The translations under genes were made by a program, and so were the position numbers. From contig CASGDQ010000054.1 of the NCBI GenBank assembly GCA_949300325.1, positions 1-64,000 on the forward strand: a stretch of DNA of 64,000 nucleotides, read 5' to 3'. Below are positions 27,723 through 35,582 of the stretch, one piece after another (the first letter of the stretch is position 1; every line of letters starts with the position of its first letter). The DNA comes from an uncultured Spirochaetales bacterium. Lineage in GTDB: Bacteria > Spirochaetota > Spirochaetia > Sphaerochaetales > Sphaerochaetaceae. The notes beneath the pieces are model-generated. The model saw only the letters and a program-made list of their open reading frames with translations, did not search any database and had not been told where the DNA came from.

Positions 27723-28876
27723 TGAATTTGGCGGATCCTTTTGTCCATGGCGGTGTTTTCTCAGGTTTTGAGAGCGGAAAACTTTCAAGATCGCTTCTTT
27801 TTGCGGGACCAAGGATGTCCGGCCGTCTTACAACCGCGCTCGAGCTTGCTTTGCATATAGACAATAGGGATGAAAGTGCGGCGCTGCTTGATTGCACAAA
27901 CATAGTTTATATCCCGCAAAGAAATCTTTTTGTATCTGTTTCGAGTGCCTATAACCTCTTGAAAGAAAAGACCTCGATTAAGATGAGGAATCATTTTGTC
28001 CGGGAAATTAGGAAGGTGCTTTTGCAGTATCATCCTGCTTTGCAGGAGCAGGGGACGGATCAGAAAAAAGACAGGCTCTTTGACAAGGCCGCGTCGATAC
28101 AGGAAAAGCTTTTTGATTTGATAGCTGCCCCTGAAGAGGATAAGAAAAAGCTTCTTTCGATTTCAGAAGATATAATGGAGGATGTGCTAAGCAAGGATTT
28201 TCTTACAAAAGGAAGGAAAAAGGGCGGCCTTATGGTCGATGATGTACGCCTGATACAAAACTATCTCCGCAGTGCAGGAGAGCGGAGATTTGTGATTGTT
28301 GAGAATATTGAACAGGCTCAGGATGCTTCGAAAAATGCTCTTTTAAAAATTCTTGAAGAGCCGCCTGAGAACGGTTATTTCTTTTTGATAAGCGACAATC
28401 CGCAAAGGATTTTGCCTACAATACTTTCCAGGGTTGTCAAATTCACATTTCCTTCTCCTTCTAAAGAATCTCTTAATGCATTTTTAAAGGAAGAATTCTA
28501 CTGTCAAAGGGAGTATGATGATCTAGATGAGTTCTTCTTCCGCCAGGCGGTGGAGGAAAAAGAGAGGGAGACGCTTGAAAAATATGCATCCGATTTCCAT
28601 CAGATGCTTTTTGGACTCCAGAAAAGGGATCCTGACACGCTCAATTCGCTTTTCTCCTTTCTTGAAAAGAGCGGAGGAGAGGAGTATTTTAAGAAATTGG
28701 TCATAAAGCATTTGAAAAGCGATATGCAGACGTCTAGATGGCCTTATCATACGGTTGCACGGATGATGAGCCTGATGGATGATGCTTCTGAAAGCATCGG
28801 CATTTTCAATCAGGGGCTCCGAAACGGGTACGACCTGGTTTTACGGGAGGCTTCTCTTGTCTACAAAAATTCTTAG
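27722..28876 (+). CDS. holB: DNA polymerase III delta-prime-like clamp-loader subunit
   Basis: 384 residues. The AAA+ fold is shown by LLFAGPRMSGRLTTALELA (a P-loop without the lysine, normal for delta-prime, which does not hydrolyse ATP). FVIVENIEQAQDASKNALLKILEEPP and the sensor-1/SRC region LPTILSRVVKFTFP follow. The usual zinc-binding cysteines are not evident. Start ATG 27722 overlaps the cvpA stop. An insert at about 105-165 rich in Lys and Glu is specific to this protein. The histidine kinase gene starts inside its 3' end. Confidence 0.82.
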   Translation: MNLADPFVHGGVFSGFESGKLSRSLLFAGPRMSGRLTTALELALHIDNRDESAALLDCTNIVYIPQRNLFVSVSSAYNLLKEKTSIKMRNHFVREIRKVLLQYHPALQEQGTDQKKDRLFDKAASIQEKLFDLIAAPEEDKKKLLSISEDIMEDVLSKDFLTKGRKKGGLMVDDVRLIQNYLRSAGERRFVIVENIEQAQDASKNALLKILEEPPENGYFFLISDNPQRILPTILSRVVKFTFPSPSKESLNAFLKEEFYCQREYDDLDEFFFRQAVEEKERETLEKYASDFHQMLFGLQKRDPDTLNSLFSFLEKSGGEEYFKKLVIKHLKSDMQTSRWPYHTVARMMSLMDDASESIGIFNQGLRNGYDLVLREASLVYKNS

Positions 28877-30020
28877 GAAGATACTTGAAGATAACAAAGA
28901 GGTAGGAAAGGAGCATCTCAATACCGTTTTGGAAGGGGTGATGGGAGAGTATGATCTTCTGCGTGAAACATTCGACAGAGAAAAGACCGGGCATATCATA
29001 GTCGATAAAGAGAACTGGAGGATATGCCTTTTAAACCGCAGCCTCTCCAAAATGATACCTCTGCATCAGATTTCATTCAAAGAGGGCAAGAGCCTTTTGG
29101 ATGTTGTGAAGGACCCGGATATAAAAAAATATCTTCTTAAGATATCCACAGGGGAGGAAAGCCTTGAAAGCAGGGATTTCTCTTTTGGGGAAGGGGAGAT
29201 AAAAACAATAAGGGTATCTTTTACTCCTTTCATGCTGTCTGATTCGGAATATCTTGATATCTGTTTTGAAGATATTACGGAAATGCTTAAAAAGGAGATG
29301 AAGCTCAGAAACACAGAGGCACTTGCAAGCATGACCACAATGGCTGCAGGAGTTGCCCACGATATTAAAAATCCTCTTGCTGCGATGAGGATATACATTT
29401 CTTTGCTTCGTAAAGCTGTCTCCAGCGGCCGGGGAATGGACAAGGCGGAAGAATTTCTTGATGTGCTGGATCAGGAGACCGAGAGGCTCAATGAGATTGC
29501 AGTGGATTTCCTTTTTGCTGTGAAACCGATCGACATCAATCTCAAGCTTGACAGGATCAATGATATATTAAACGAGCTTGCAGATTTCATTGCAGTCGAG
29601 GCTCTCCAGAAGAATATAAAGGTTGAGCTTCATCTTGAGCCGTTCCTGCCTTCGCTCATGCTGGATTCAAAACTTCTGCGCAGAGCGTTTTTGAATATAA
29701 TAAACAACAGCTTTTATGCTATGAAGGCTGGAGGAGTCCTCATTCTTGAGAGCAAGGCTGATGGAGATTTTGTGCGTGTCTCTATTACCGACAACGGATG
29801 CGGGATGACAGAAGAGCAGCAGAAAAAGATTTTTGAGCCTTATTACACCACCAAGAGCGAAGGTGGGACTGGTCTCGGGCTTACCGCGGTCTTGAAGATA
29901 ATGAATGCACATAAAGCGGACATAGAATTCGACAGCAAGGTCGGGATGGGAACTTCCTTTTCCTTCAAATTCCCCATTCCGCCTTCGGAGCGCAAGGCGA
30001 TTGAAAGCAAGGAGGAATAG
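28857..30020 (+). CDS. NtrB-type sensor histidine kinase
   Basis: 387 residues from TTG 28857, chosen because GGGAGG (28845-28850) precedes it; the upstream in-frame start at 28779 lies deep in holB. No membrane segment, so a soluble sensor. PAS-like domain at about 35-145 (TGHIIVDKENWRICLLN), H-box MAAGVAHDIKNPLAAMR with the phospho-accepting His, N-box NIINNSFYAM, G-boxes DNGCGM and GGTGLGL. It is immediately followed by its probable partner, a sigma-54-dependent NtrC-type regulator, with no gap. The signal is unknown. Confidence 0.9.
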   Translation: MSTKILRKILEDNKEVGKEHLNTVLEGVMGEYDLLRETFDREKTGHIIVDKENWRICLLNRSLSKMIPLHQISFKEGKSLLDVVKDPDIKKYLLKISTGEESLESRDFSFGEGEIKTIRVSFTPFMLSDSEYLDICFEDITEMLKKEMKLRNTEALASMTTMAAGVAHDIKNPLAAMRIYISLLRKAVSSGRGMDKAEEFLDVLDQETERLNEIAVDFLFAVKPIDINLKLDRINDILNELADFIAVEALQKNIKVELHLEPFLPSLMLDSKLLRRAFLNIINNSFYAMKAGGVLILESKADGDFVRVSITDNGCGMTEEQQKKIFEPYYTTKSEGGTGLGLTAVLKIMNAHKADIEFDSKVGMGTSFSFKFPIPPSERKAIESKEE

Positions 30021-31385
30021 GTGGCGACCCTTTTGATCTGTGATGATGAGGCCAATATCGTCAGCGGTTTGAAATATGCCTTCGAGGATGAGGGGTATGA
30101 TGTCCTGACAGCAAGCGACGGACAGATGGCCTGGGAAAAGATAAACAGCAATAATATAGATCTTGTCATAACCGATTTGAGGATGCCTGGAATGTCAGGC
30201 TATGATCTTTTGAAGAAAATCAGCGCATCCTATCCCACGCTTCCTGTAATCGTTTTGACCGGGCATGGAACGATCGAGACTGCAGTGGAAACTATGCGGG
30301 ATGGTGCTATCGATTTTTTTACCAAGCCTGTCGATCTTGAGAAGCTTGTTCTTGTTGTAAAAAAAAGCATTTCCAACAGCATGCTTGCCGAGCAGAACCG
30401 GAAGCTTACCGAGGAAATAGATAAATTAAAGAGGCAGCAGCAGTATTCGAAGATAATCGGCAAGAGCAACAAGGTTGCGCAGATGATGCAGATAATCAAC
30501 CAGGTTGCCCCGACGAAAGCCAGCGTCCTTATCACAGGAGAAAGCGGAACAGGCAAGGAACTTGTTGCAGATGCTATTCAAGCCCTCTCGACAAGGAAGG
30601 ACAAGCCGTTTATAAAGGTCCATTGCGCCTCTTTAAGCTCTTCTCTTCTTGAGAGCGAGCTTTTCGGACATGAAAAAGGAGCTTTTACAGGCGCCACTTC
30701 CCAGAAAAAGGGACGGTTCGAGCTTGCTGACGGAGGAACGATTTTTTTGGATGAGATCGGAGAGATAGACCTCTCGACACAGGTCAAGATACTCCGTGTG
30801 CTCCAGGAAAGGCAGTTTGAAAGGGTAGGCGGAGAAAAGACGATCAATGTCGATGTCAGGATCATAACCGCAACAAACCGTAATCTGGCCGAGGAGGTGA
30901 AGAACGGCCGTTTCCGCGAGGACCTTTTCTATCGGCTCAATGTCGTACATATCGAAGTTCCTCCTCTTAGAGAAAGGAAAGGGGATATTGAGCTTTTATC
31001 CCTTGAGTTTCTTAAGCAGTTCAATGAGGAGGATGGGCGGAAGATTGAAGGATTTTCCACTGCGGCAAGAAAAGCCCTGATAAGCTACGACTGGCCGGGA
31101 AACATAAGGGAGCTGAAGAACAGCATCGAGAGTTCCGTGGTTTTGGCCAAGGGAAACATCATACAGCTTGAGGATCTTCCCGCGCAGATATCGGAATCGG
31201 TTCCTTCCTCGTCTGTCTCGATAGGCTTGCCGACTACGATGGATGATGCAGAAAAGAAAATCATCACTTCCATGATTTCCTATTGCTCCGGCAATATGAG
31301 CAAGGCTGCAGATCTTCTCCAGGTCGGAAGAAAAACTCTTTATAGAAAAATTTCTGCATGGAAGGGGGAAGATGAAAATGAGTGA
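30021..31385 (+). CDS. NtrC-family sigma-54-dependent response regulator
   Basis: 454 residues. Receiver domain 1-120 with ICDDEAN and the phospho-acceptor Asp in LVITDLRMPG. AAA+ domain with GESGTGKELVADAI (Walker A), ELFGHEKGAFTGAT (the GAFTGA loop that contacts sigma-54) and GGTIFLDEIGEID (Walker B). C-terminal Fis-type helix-turn-helix GNMSKAADLLQVGRKTLYRK. GTG start at 30021 directly abuts the kinase stop. It is the natural candidate to act on the sigma-54 promoter and repeat array at 34251-34435. The architecture matches Borrelia Rrp2. Confidence 0.95.
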   Translation: MATLLICDDEANIVSGLKYAFEDEGYDVLTASDGQMAWEKINSNNIDLVITDLRMPGMSGYDLLKKISASYPTLPVIVLTGHGTIETAVETMRDGAIDFFTKPVDLEKLVLVVKKSISNSMLAEQNRKLTEEIDKLKRQQQYSKIIGKSNKVAQMMQIINQVAPTKASVLITGESGTGKELVADAIQALSTRKDKPFIKVHCASLSSSLLESELFGHEKGAFTGATSQKKGRFELADGGTIFLDEIGEIDLSTQVKILRVLQERQFERVGGEKTINVDVRIITATNRNLAEEVKNGRFREDLFYRLNVVHIEVPPLRERKGDIELLSLEFLKQFNEEDGRKIEGFSTAARKALISYDWPGNIRELKNSIESSVVLAKGNIIQLEDLPAQISESVPSSSVSIGLPTTMDDAEKKIITSMISYCSGNMSKAADLLQVGRKTLYRKISAWKGEDENE

Positions 31386-33441
31386 GTCATTGGAGGTTTT
31401 CTTCTCTCCTGATGGCCCCCTTTCTTCCGTTCTCGATTCCTACTGCTACAGGGACAGCCAGATCGAAATGGCCCTCGATATTGAAAAGGCTTTTGATACT
31501 GGGACTATGGCAGTGATTGAGGCAGGCACAGGAACAGGTAAATCATTTGCCTATCTTGTTCCTGCAATAAGGCGTTTGATGTCCGACCGCTTTGCCAAGG
31601 TCATTGTAGCTACAAGTACCATAACCCTTCAGAAACAGCTTTTTGAAAAGGATATACCGCTTCTTGTCTCAGCGATGAATTTTAACGAAAACATTGCAAT
31701 CTTGTATGGAAGGAGCAACTACGCCTGCATAAGGCGCTTCAAGGAGCTTGAGGAGCAGCCCAGCCTCATTGAGGATGGGCAATTAAAGAAATTCTCAAGC
31801 TGGATAAAAAGCACGGCAACCGGGGAGAAGACCGATTTGGGGGACCGGAGGCTTGTGGATTTTTTCCAGAATGTGTGCAGCGATGAAAATGATTGCAAAG
31901 GCCGCAAGTGTCCGTATATAAACGAGTGTTTCTATTACAAGGCAAGAAATGATGCATTGAAGGCACGCCTGGTTGTTACCAACCATCACATTTTCCTTAT
32001 TGACGGAAAACATCGACAGGAGTGCTCGATCGATTTTTCTGAGAATGCAATCCTGCCATCATATGATTATGCCATTCTTGATGAGGCCCATCACCTTGAT
32101 GCGGAAGCGACTGAAATACTCAGTCGCAATTATTGCTTTGATGATTTGAAGGCTGTGTTGGATTTTTTGACGAAAAAGGATGCCCGACTATTTGACCTCT
32201 CTTTGATCGAATACCTTTCGAAATATGAAAAGAGCCAGGGAATTGGAAAAGAAGCTCTTTCAAGAATCAGGGATCTGAGAAAGGCCTCTCAAAGCTTTGA
32301 TGAGCGCCTGACTGTTATACTTTCAAATTTTCCAGGATCCGAGGTGCTTCTGACACCCGAGGCTTTTCAGCTTGTCCGCCCTGTGCTGCAGCAGGCAGAG
32401 GCTCTTGCTAAGGATATTGCCGATTTATATGTGGTCCTTTCCACAATGATCGATAAAGAAGTTGCAGAAGAGGATGCCCAGCATGCCCAGAATCTTTTCC
32501 GCCAGGCCGAGGTCCTTTTATTTCTTTCGGACAATCTGAGAGATATGATAAGGTTCTCTGATTTTGAAAACCAGATACCTTATGCGCAAAGAAGCAATGG
32601 AGCAAGATACGAGCTTAAAATAAGTCCGATGAATGTCGGAGAAATGATGAAAACGATTTTCTATGATAACTTGAAAAGCATTGTTTTCTGCTCTGCTACA
32701 TTATCTGTGTCAAAAAGCTTCGAATATTTCAAATCGGAGATAGGCCTGGATGATAGGAGCATCGTGGAAGGATCTTTCGAATCTCCATTCTTATATAAGA
32801 AAAACCTTATGCTTCTTCTTCCTTTGGATGGAAAGCAGTACCGCAATGAAGCTTCGCAGGACTACATTACATATACTTCCTCTGTCATCACTGAAGCGAT
32901 CAGCCACAGCGGGGGAGGGGCGCTTGTGCTTTTTACTTCGAAGAAGATGCTTGAAGAGGTTTTCTATATCGTAAAGGAAAACCTCAAAGACCATGAGATT
33001 TACTGCCAAGGCATCAGCGGCTCAAGAAATACACTTTTGAACATGTTTAAGAAAAATGTCGATTCTTCGCTCTTTGCCACTTCATCCTTTTGGGAAGGGG
33101 TGGATGCCCCTGGAAATACGCTGCGCCTGGTTGTAATTGTCAAGCTCCCCTTCACTGTACCGACAACACCGATATACCAGGCCAGATGCCGGCATCTGGA
33201 TGAAAAAGGCACTTCATCCTTCATGTCCATCACAGTTCCGGAGGCAGCAATAAAGCTCAAGCAGGGGCTAGGACGCCTTATCAGGAGCGAGGAGGACCGG
33301 GGCGTTGTGCTTATACTCGATAATAGGATTCTTGCAAAGAATTATGGTCGGACTCTGCTTTCAAGCCTGCCGGAATGCTATGTTCCAGAAGATTGCACCC
33401 TGAGCAACATCGCAAGCAAGATAGAGAATTTCCTTTATTAA
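31372..33441 (+). CDS. dinG: DinG-family ATP-dependent helicase
   Basis: 689 residues, superfamily 2 XPD-like helicase. Walker A EAGTGTGKSFAYLVP, DEAH box DEAHHLD, and an iron-sulfur domain with four cysteines between them (ACIRR, then CKGRKCPYINEC). The C-terminal motifs are FATSSFWEGVD and GLGRLIRSEEDRG. Unwinds 5' overhangs, R-loops or G-quadruplexes; E. coli DinG and YoaA are relatives. Starts inside the regulator gene. No T-run terminator is evident on its own strand, although the hairpin at 33446-33464 is symmetrical. Confidence 0.9.
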   Translation: MKMSESLEVFFSPDGPLSSVLDSYCYRDSQIEMALDIEKAFDTGTMAVIEAGTGTGKSFAYLVPAIRRLMSDRFAKVIVATSTITLQKQLFEKDIPLLVSAMNFNENIAILYGRSNYACIRRFKELEEQPSLIEDGQLKKFSSWIKSTATGEKTDLGDRRLVDFFQNVCSDENDCKGRKCPYINECFYYKARNDALKARLVVTNHHIFLIDGKHRQECSIDFSENAILPSYDYAILDEAHHLDAEATEILSRNYCFDDLKAVLDFLTKKDARLFDLSLIEYLSKYEKSQGIGKEALSRIRDLRKASQSFDERLTVILSNFPGSEVLLTPEAFQLVRPVLQQAEALAKDIADLYVVLSTMIDKEVAEEDAQHAQNLFRQAEVLLFLSDNLRDMIRFSDFENQIPYAQRSNGARYELKISPMNVGEMMKTIFYDNLKSIVFCSATLSVSKSFEYFKSEIGLDDRSIVEGSFESPFLYKKNLMLLLPLDGKQYRNEASQDYITYTSSVITEAISHSGGGALVLFTSKKMLEEVFYIVKENLKDHEIYCQGISGSRNTLLNMFKKNVDSSLFATSSFWEGVDAPGNTLRLVVIVKLPFTVPTTPIYQARCRHLDEKGTSSFMSITVPEAAIKLKQGLGRLIRSEEDRGVVLILDNRILAKNYGRTLLSSLPECYVPEDCTLSNIASKIENFLY

Positions 33442-33464
33442 AAAAGGGTCGGAAAATCCGACCC
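33440..33464 (-). terminator. Intrinsic terminator of groES
   Basis: Minus strand: GGGTCGGA, TTT loop, TCCGACCC, then six T. Lies between the convergent dinG and groES stops; on the plus strand the hairpin lacks a T-run. Confidence 0.88.
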
Positions 33465-33475
33465 CGAAAGACCTT

Positions 33476-33739
33476 TTATTCGATCACCGCCAGGATGTCC
33501 TGGTAATTGAGGATGAGATAATCTTCCCCACCATCTTTGATTTCGGTTCCCGCATACTTGTCATGAAGAACCTTCTGTCCGACTTTTACAGTGATCTCCT
33601 CACTGGTGCCTACAGCGACGACGGTGGCAATCTGCGTCTTTTCCTGTGCAGCCTGAGGAATATAGATTCCGGAAGCTGTCTTTTCTTCGGTCTTTGCTGC
33701 CTTTAGAAGAACTCTCTCTCCAAGTGGAATGATTTTCAT
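33476..33739 (-). CDS. groES: Co-chaperonin GroES
   Basis: 87 residues. LGERVLLKAAKTEEKTASGIYIP starts the fold and the mobile loop that binds GroEL, and VKVGQKVLHDKYAG is the central strand pair. Caps the GroEL folding chamber. It stands alone: groEL is not adjacent, unlike the usual groESL operon. GAGGTGA precedes the ATG. No CIRCE element (TTAGCACTC-N9-GAGTGCTAA) is present upstream, so HrcA control is not indicated. Confidence 0.96.
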   Translation of the reverse strand: MKIIPLGERVLLKAAKTEEKTASGIYIPQAAQEKTQIATVVAVGTSEEITVKVGQKVLHDKYAGTEIKDGGEDYLILNYQDILAVIE

Positions 33740-33779
33740 AAAATATCACCTCGATATGATTTTTTTTCTTTCCATATGT

Positions 33780-33808
33780 AATATATATAAGGTTTTTCAA
33801 ACAGGCAA
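33780..33808 (-). promoter_or_regulatory. Sigma-70 promoter of groES
   Basis: Minus strand TTGCCT (33808-33803), a 17-base spacer and TATATT (33785-33780). CATATG hexamers at 33773-33778, 33812-33817 and 33837-33842 flank it and might be part of an operator. Confidence 0.5.
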
Positions 33809-33909
33809 TAACATATGGTGAGAAATAATTTCGCACATATGAAATTTTTTCCTGTTTCCAGTATTAACTTTTTCCAATTTTTTATTATCTTGAGTTTAAG
33901 GTGAAGGAC

Positions 33910-34299
33910 ATGGATATCAAAGGATCTGTGAAATTATATTCCAAAGCTAGGGAAATGATGGAGAAAGGCATGATAGAAGAGGCTTTTGACCTTTACTGTG
34001 ATGCTTTTCTCAGCAGGCTGGGTGAAATAGGAAGGGAATGCGAGTTCTCCTTGTTTTACCGTCTGCAGATGGCAAAATATTTCTCTTGCAAAAAGAATGT
34101 GTTCATTTCCCTTGCCGAGGGGGATATGGTGAGCGATTTGATAAAAGGCAGCTACAACCAGTTCATTTCCTCTTTGAAAGAAAGTCCCTTCTGCAGGACC
34201 GCTTCGGGAAGGCTCCGTCTTTTAGAGAACCTGGAAATTATTTTCCCGGTTCAAAATGACACAGAAGAAAGTCTTTCCAAACTTGCAGTGTCAAAATGA
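33910..34299 (+). CDS. Hypothetical protein upstream of the alternative sigma factor
   Basis: 129 residues from ATG 33910, which has AAGGTGAAGG just before it; a GTG at 33901 is the alternative. Not recognised. Mostly helical, with the opening KLYSKAREMMEKGMIEEAFDLY resembling one TPR-like helix pair; four cysteines, no membrane segment. Its 3' end carries two of the three TCAAAATGAC repeats, and the second repeat contains the stop codon, so the coding end and the regulatory array are interleaved. Transcribed towards the sigma gene but separated from it by 160 bp with promoters. Confidence 0.6.
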   Translation: MDIKGSVKLYSKAREMMEKGMIEEAFDLYCDAFLSRLGEIGRECEFSLFYRLQMAKYFSCKKNVFISLAEGDMVSDLIKGSYNQFISSLKESPFCRTASGRLRLLENLEIIFPVQNDTEESLSKLAVSK

Positions 34300-34340
34300 C
34301 ACACGAAGCCGAGTAAAAGTGGAAAAAGGGTCAAAATGAC
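34251..34340 (+). promoter_or_regulatory. Three TCAAAATGAC inverted repeats at exact 40-bp spacing
   Basis: Identical decamers TCAAAATGAC at 34251, 34291 and 34331. The second is extended to GTGTCA-AAA-TGACAC and the third to GGGTCA-AAA-TGACCC, so they are dyads suited to a dimeric regulator. Exact 40-bp spacing, close to four helical turns, puts all three on one DNA face, about 110, 150 and 190 bp upstream of the start point predicted from the sigma-54 promoter at 34420. That is the usual place for enhancer sites of NtrC-type activators. The third, with its T-run, could also work as a terminator. Confidence 0.7.
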
Positions 34341-34364
34341 CCGTTTTTATTATTTCTACACATT

Positions 34365-34393
34365 TTGCACATATTATTATTTCTTTATATACT
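34365..34393 (+). promoter_or_regulatory. Sigma-70-type promoter upstream of the sigma factor gene
   Basis: TTGCAC (34365-34370), a 17-base spacer and TATACT (34388-34393), a good match to consensus. It would give a leader of about 60 bases that includes the sigma-54 promoter, so the gene may have two promoters. Confidence 0.5.
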
Positions 34394-34419
34394 AATAAAT
34401 TAGTATGCATTTTGATTAG

Positions 34420-34435
34420 TTGGCACGTTTTTCGC
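34420..34435 (+). promoter_or_regulatory. Sigma-54 (-24/-12) promoter
   Basis: TTGGCACG followed by TTTTTCGC: the -24 GG (34422-34423) and -12 GC (34434-34435) are separated by exactly ten bases, and it matches the consensus TGGCACGNNNNTTGCW at all but one position (TCGC for TTGC). Predicted start at about 34447, leaving a 15-base leader with the AAGGAG ribosome binding site (34448-34453) at its very 5' end. Confidence 0.8.
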
Positions 34436-34461
34436 ATATGTATATTTAAGGAGACAAAACA

Positions 34462-35337
34462 ATGTCAAACGAAAAAATGAATGCAGCTTTCTTGGATAGC
34501 GATGATGAAGTCCTTTCCATGTATCTTAATGAAATAAACAAGATTCCCATGCTCAGCTACGAGGATGAGTACCAGCTTGCTTTAAAAGCTAAGGAAGGGG
34601 ACAAGAAGGCTTTTGACAGAATAATTAATGCCAACCTGCGTTTTGTCGTATCAGTAGCAAAGAAATATAGAGGACAGGGCCTTGCTCTTTCCGATCTCAT
34701 CAACGAAGGGAATATCGGTCTTATAACTGCGCTCGAGAAGTTCGAGCCGGAGAAGGGATATCATTTTATTTCTTATGCCGTATGGTGGATAAGACAGTCC
34801 ATAATGAAAGCCATAAGCGAAAAGGCACGTGCAGTGCGCCTTCCTTTGAACAGGGCTAATGAGCTTGTGCAGATTCAAAAGGCGCAGAGCGAGATCATGC
34901 ACGAAATGGAGAGTGATGCGACGGATATTGAAGAGATTTCGCTGCGCACCGGTTTGGATAAGGATCTGGTCAATGACCTTCTCAATATAACTCAGGATAT
35001 GATCAATCTCGATTCCACTATCAAGAGCAAGGATGACAGCGATTCGACACTCACAGAATTCCTTGTCGATCCGTCAAGGACTCCCGAGGAAGAGGTTGTG
35101 GATGAGAGCCTCAAAAATGATGTGCGCTCGCTTCTCATGACCCTTCCTGAAAAAGAAAGGAAGATTGTCGAAATGAGATTCGGCATCGGCGGTGGAAAGC
35201 CTATGAGCCTTAAGGAAATAGGTGAGAACTACGGACTGACGAAGGAAAGGATCAGACAGATTGAGAAACGTGCTCTCGAGAGGCTGAGAGAAAATAGCAA
35301 GGGATTGGACCTTGAGGATTATACAATTGCAATTTGA
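34462..35337 (+). CDS. Alternative sigma-70-family sigma factor (RpoS/group 2-like)
   Basis: 291 residues. Region 1.2 DEVLSMYLNEINKIPMLS, region 2 NLRFVVSVAKKYRGQGLALSDLINEGNIGLITALEKFEPEKGYHF split over 2.1-2.4 with YAVWWIRQSI, region 3, and region 4 SLKEIGENYGLTKERIRQIEKRALERL. It lacks region 1.1 and the large non-conserved region of the primary sigma encoded at 59598, so it is an alternative factor. The upstream sigma-54 promoter and dyad array suggest that it is switched on by an NtrC-type activator, as RpoS is in Borrelia. A strong terminator follows. Confidence 0.9.
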   Translation: MSNEKMNAAFLDSDDEVLSMYLNEINKIPMLSYEDEYQLALKAKEGDKKAFDRIINANLRFVVSVAKKYRGQGLALSDLINEGNIGLITALEKFEPEKGYHFISYAVWWIRQSIMKAISEKARAVRLPLNRANELVQIQKAQSEIMHEMESDATDIEEISLRTGLDKDLVNDLLNITQDMINLDSTIKSKDDSDSTLTEFLVDPSRTPEEEVVDESLKNDVRSLLMTLPEKERKIVEMRFGIGGGKPMSLKEIGENYGLTKERIRQIEKRALERLRENSKGLDLEDYTIAI

Positions 35338-35373
35338 TCGGCTGTAAGTGAAAATTTTCAGCATGATTTTAAA

Positions 35374-35401
35374 GGCGGCATTGCTCATGCCGTCTTTTTT
35401 T
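35374..35401 (+). terminator. Intrinsic terminator of the sigma factor gene
   Basis: Stem GGCGGCAT (35374-35381) with ATGCCGTC (35387-35394), one G-U pair, followed by seven T. Confidence 0.88.
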
Positions 35402-35521
35402 GTGCTTTTCCCATTATTTTTTCATATTGCAAAGGAATAAAATCATACAGCGCCAAAAATGGAACCCTGTTTCAAAATACATTAATATTGCTTTATAGTA
35501 CAAGTAATTACCTTTTCTTTC

Positions 35522-35550
35522 TTGTCTATATCCATCCTTCATGGTAAGAT
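35522..35550 (+). promoter_or_regulatory. Promoter of ppdK
   Basis: TTGTCT (35522-35527), a 17-base spacer and TAAGAT (35545-35550), about 33 bp before the ppdK start codon. Confidence 0.5.
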
Positions 35551-35582
35551 GTTTTGGATATAAAAGCTTTTGAGGTTTTTAA

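Noticed and set aside
34331-34350. Calling the third TCAAAATGAC dyad only a terminator
   Set aside because: It has a T-run and may terminate, but its exact 40-bp spacing from two identical decamers without T-runs makes a regulatory role the better single explanation.
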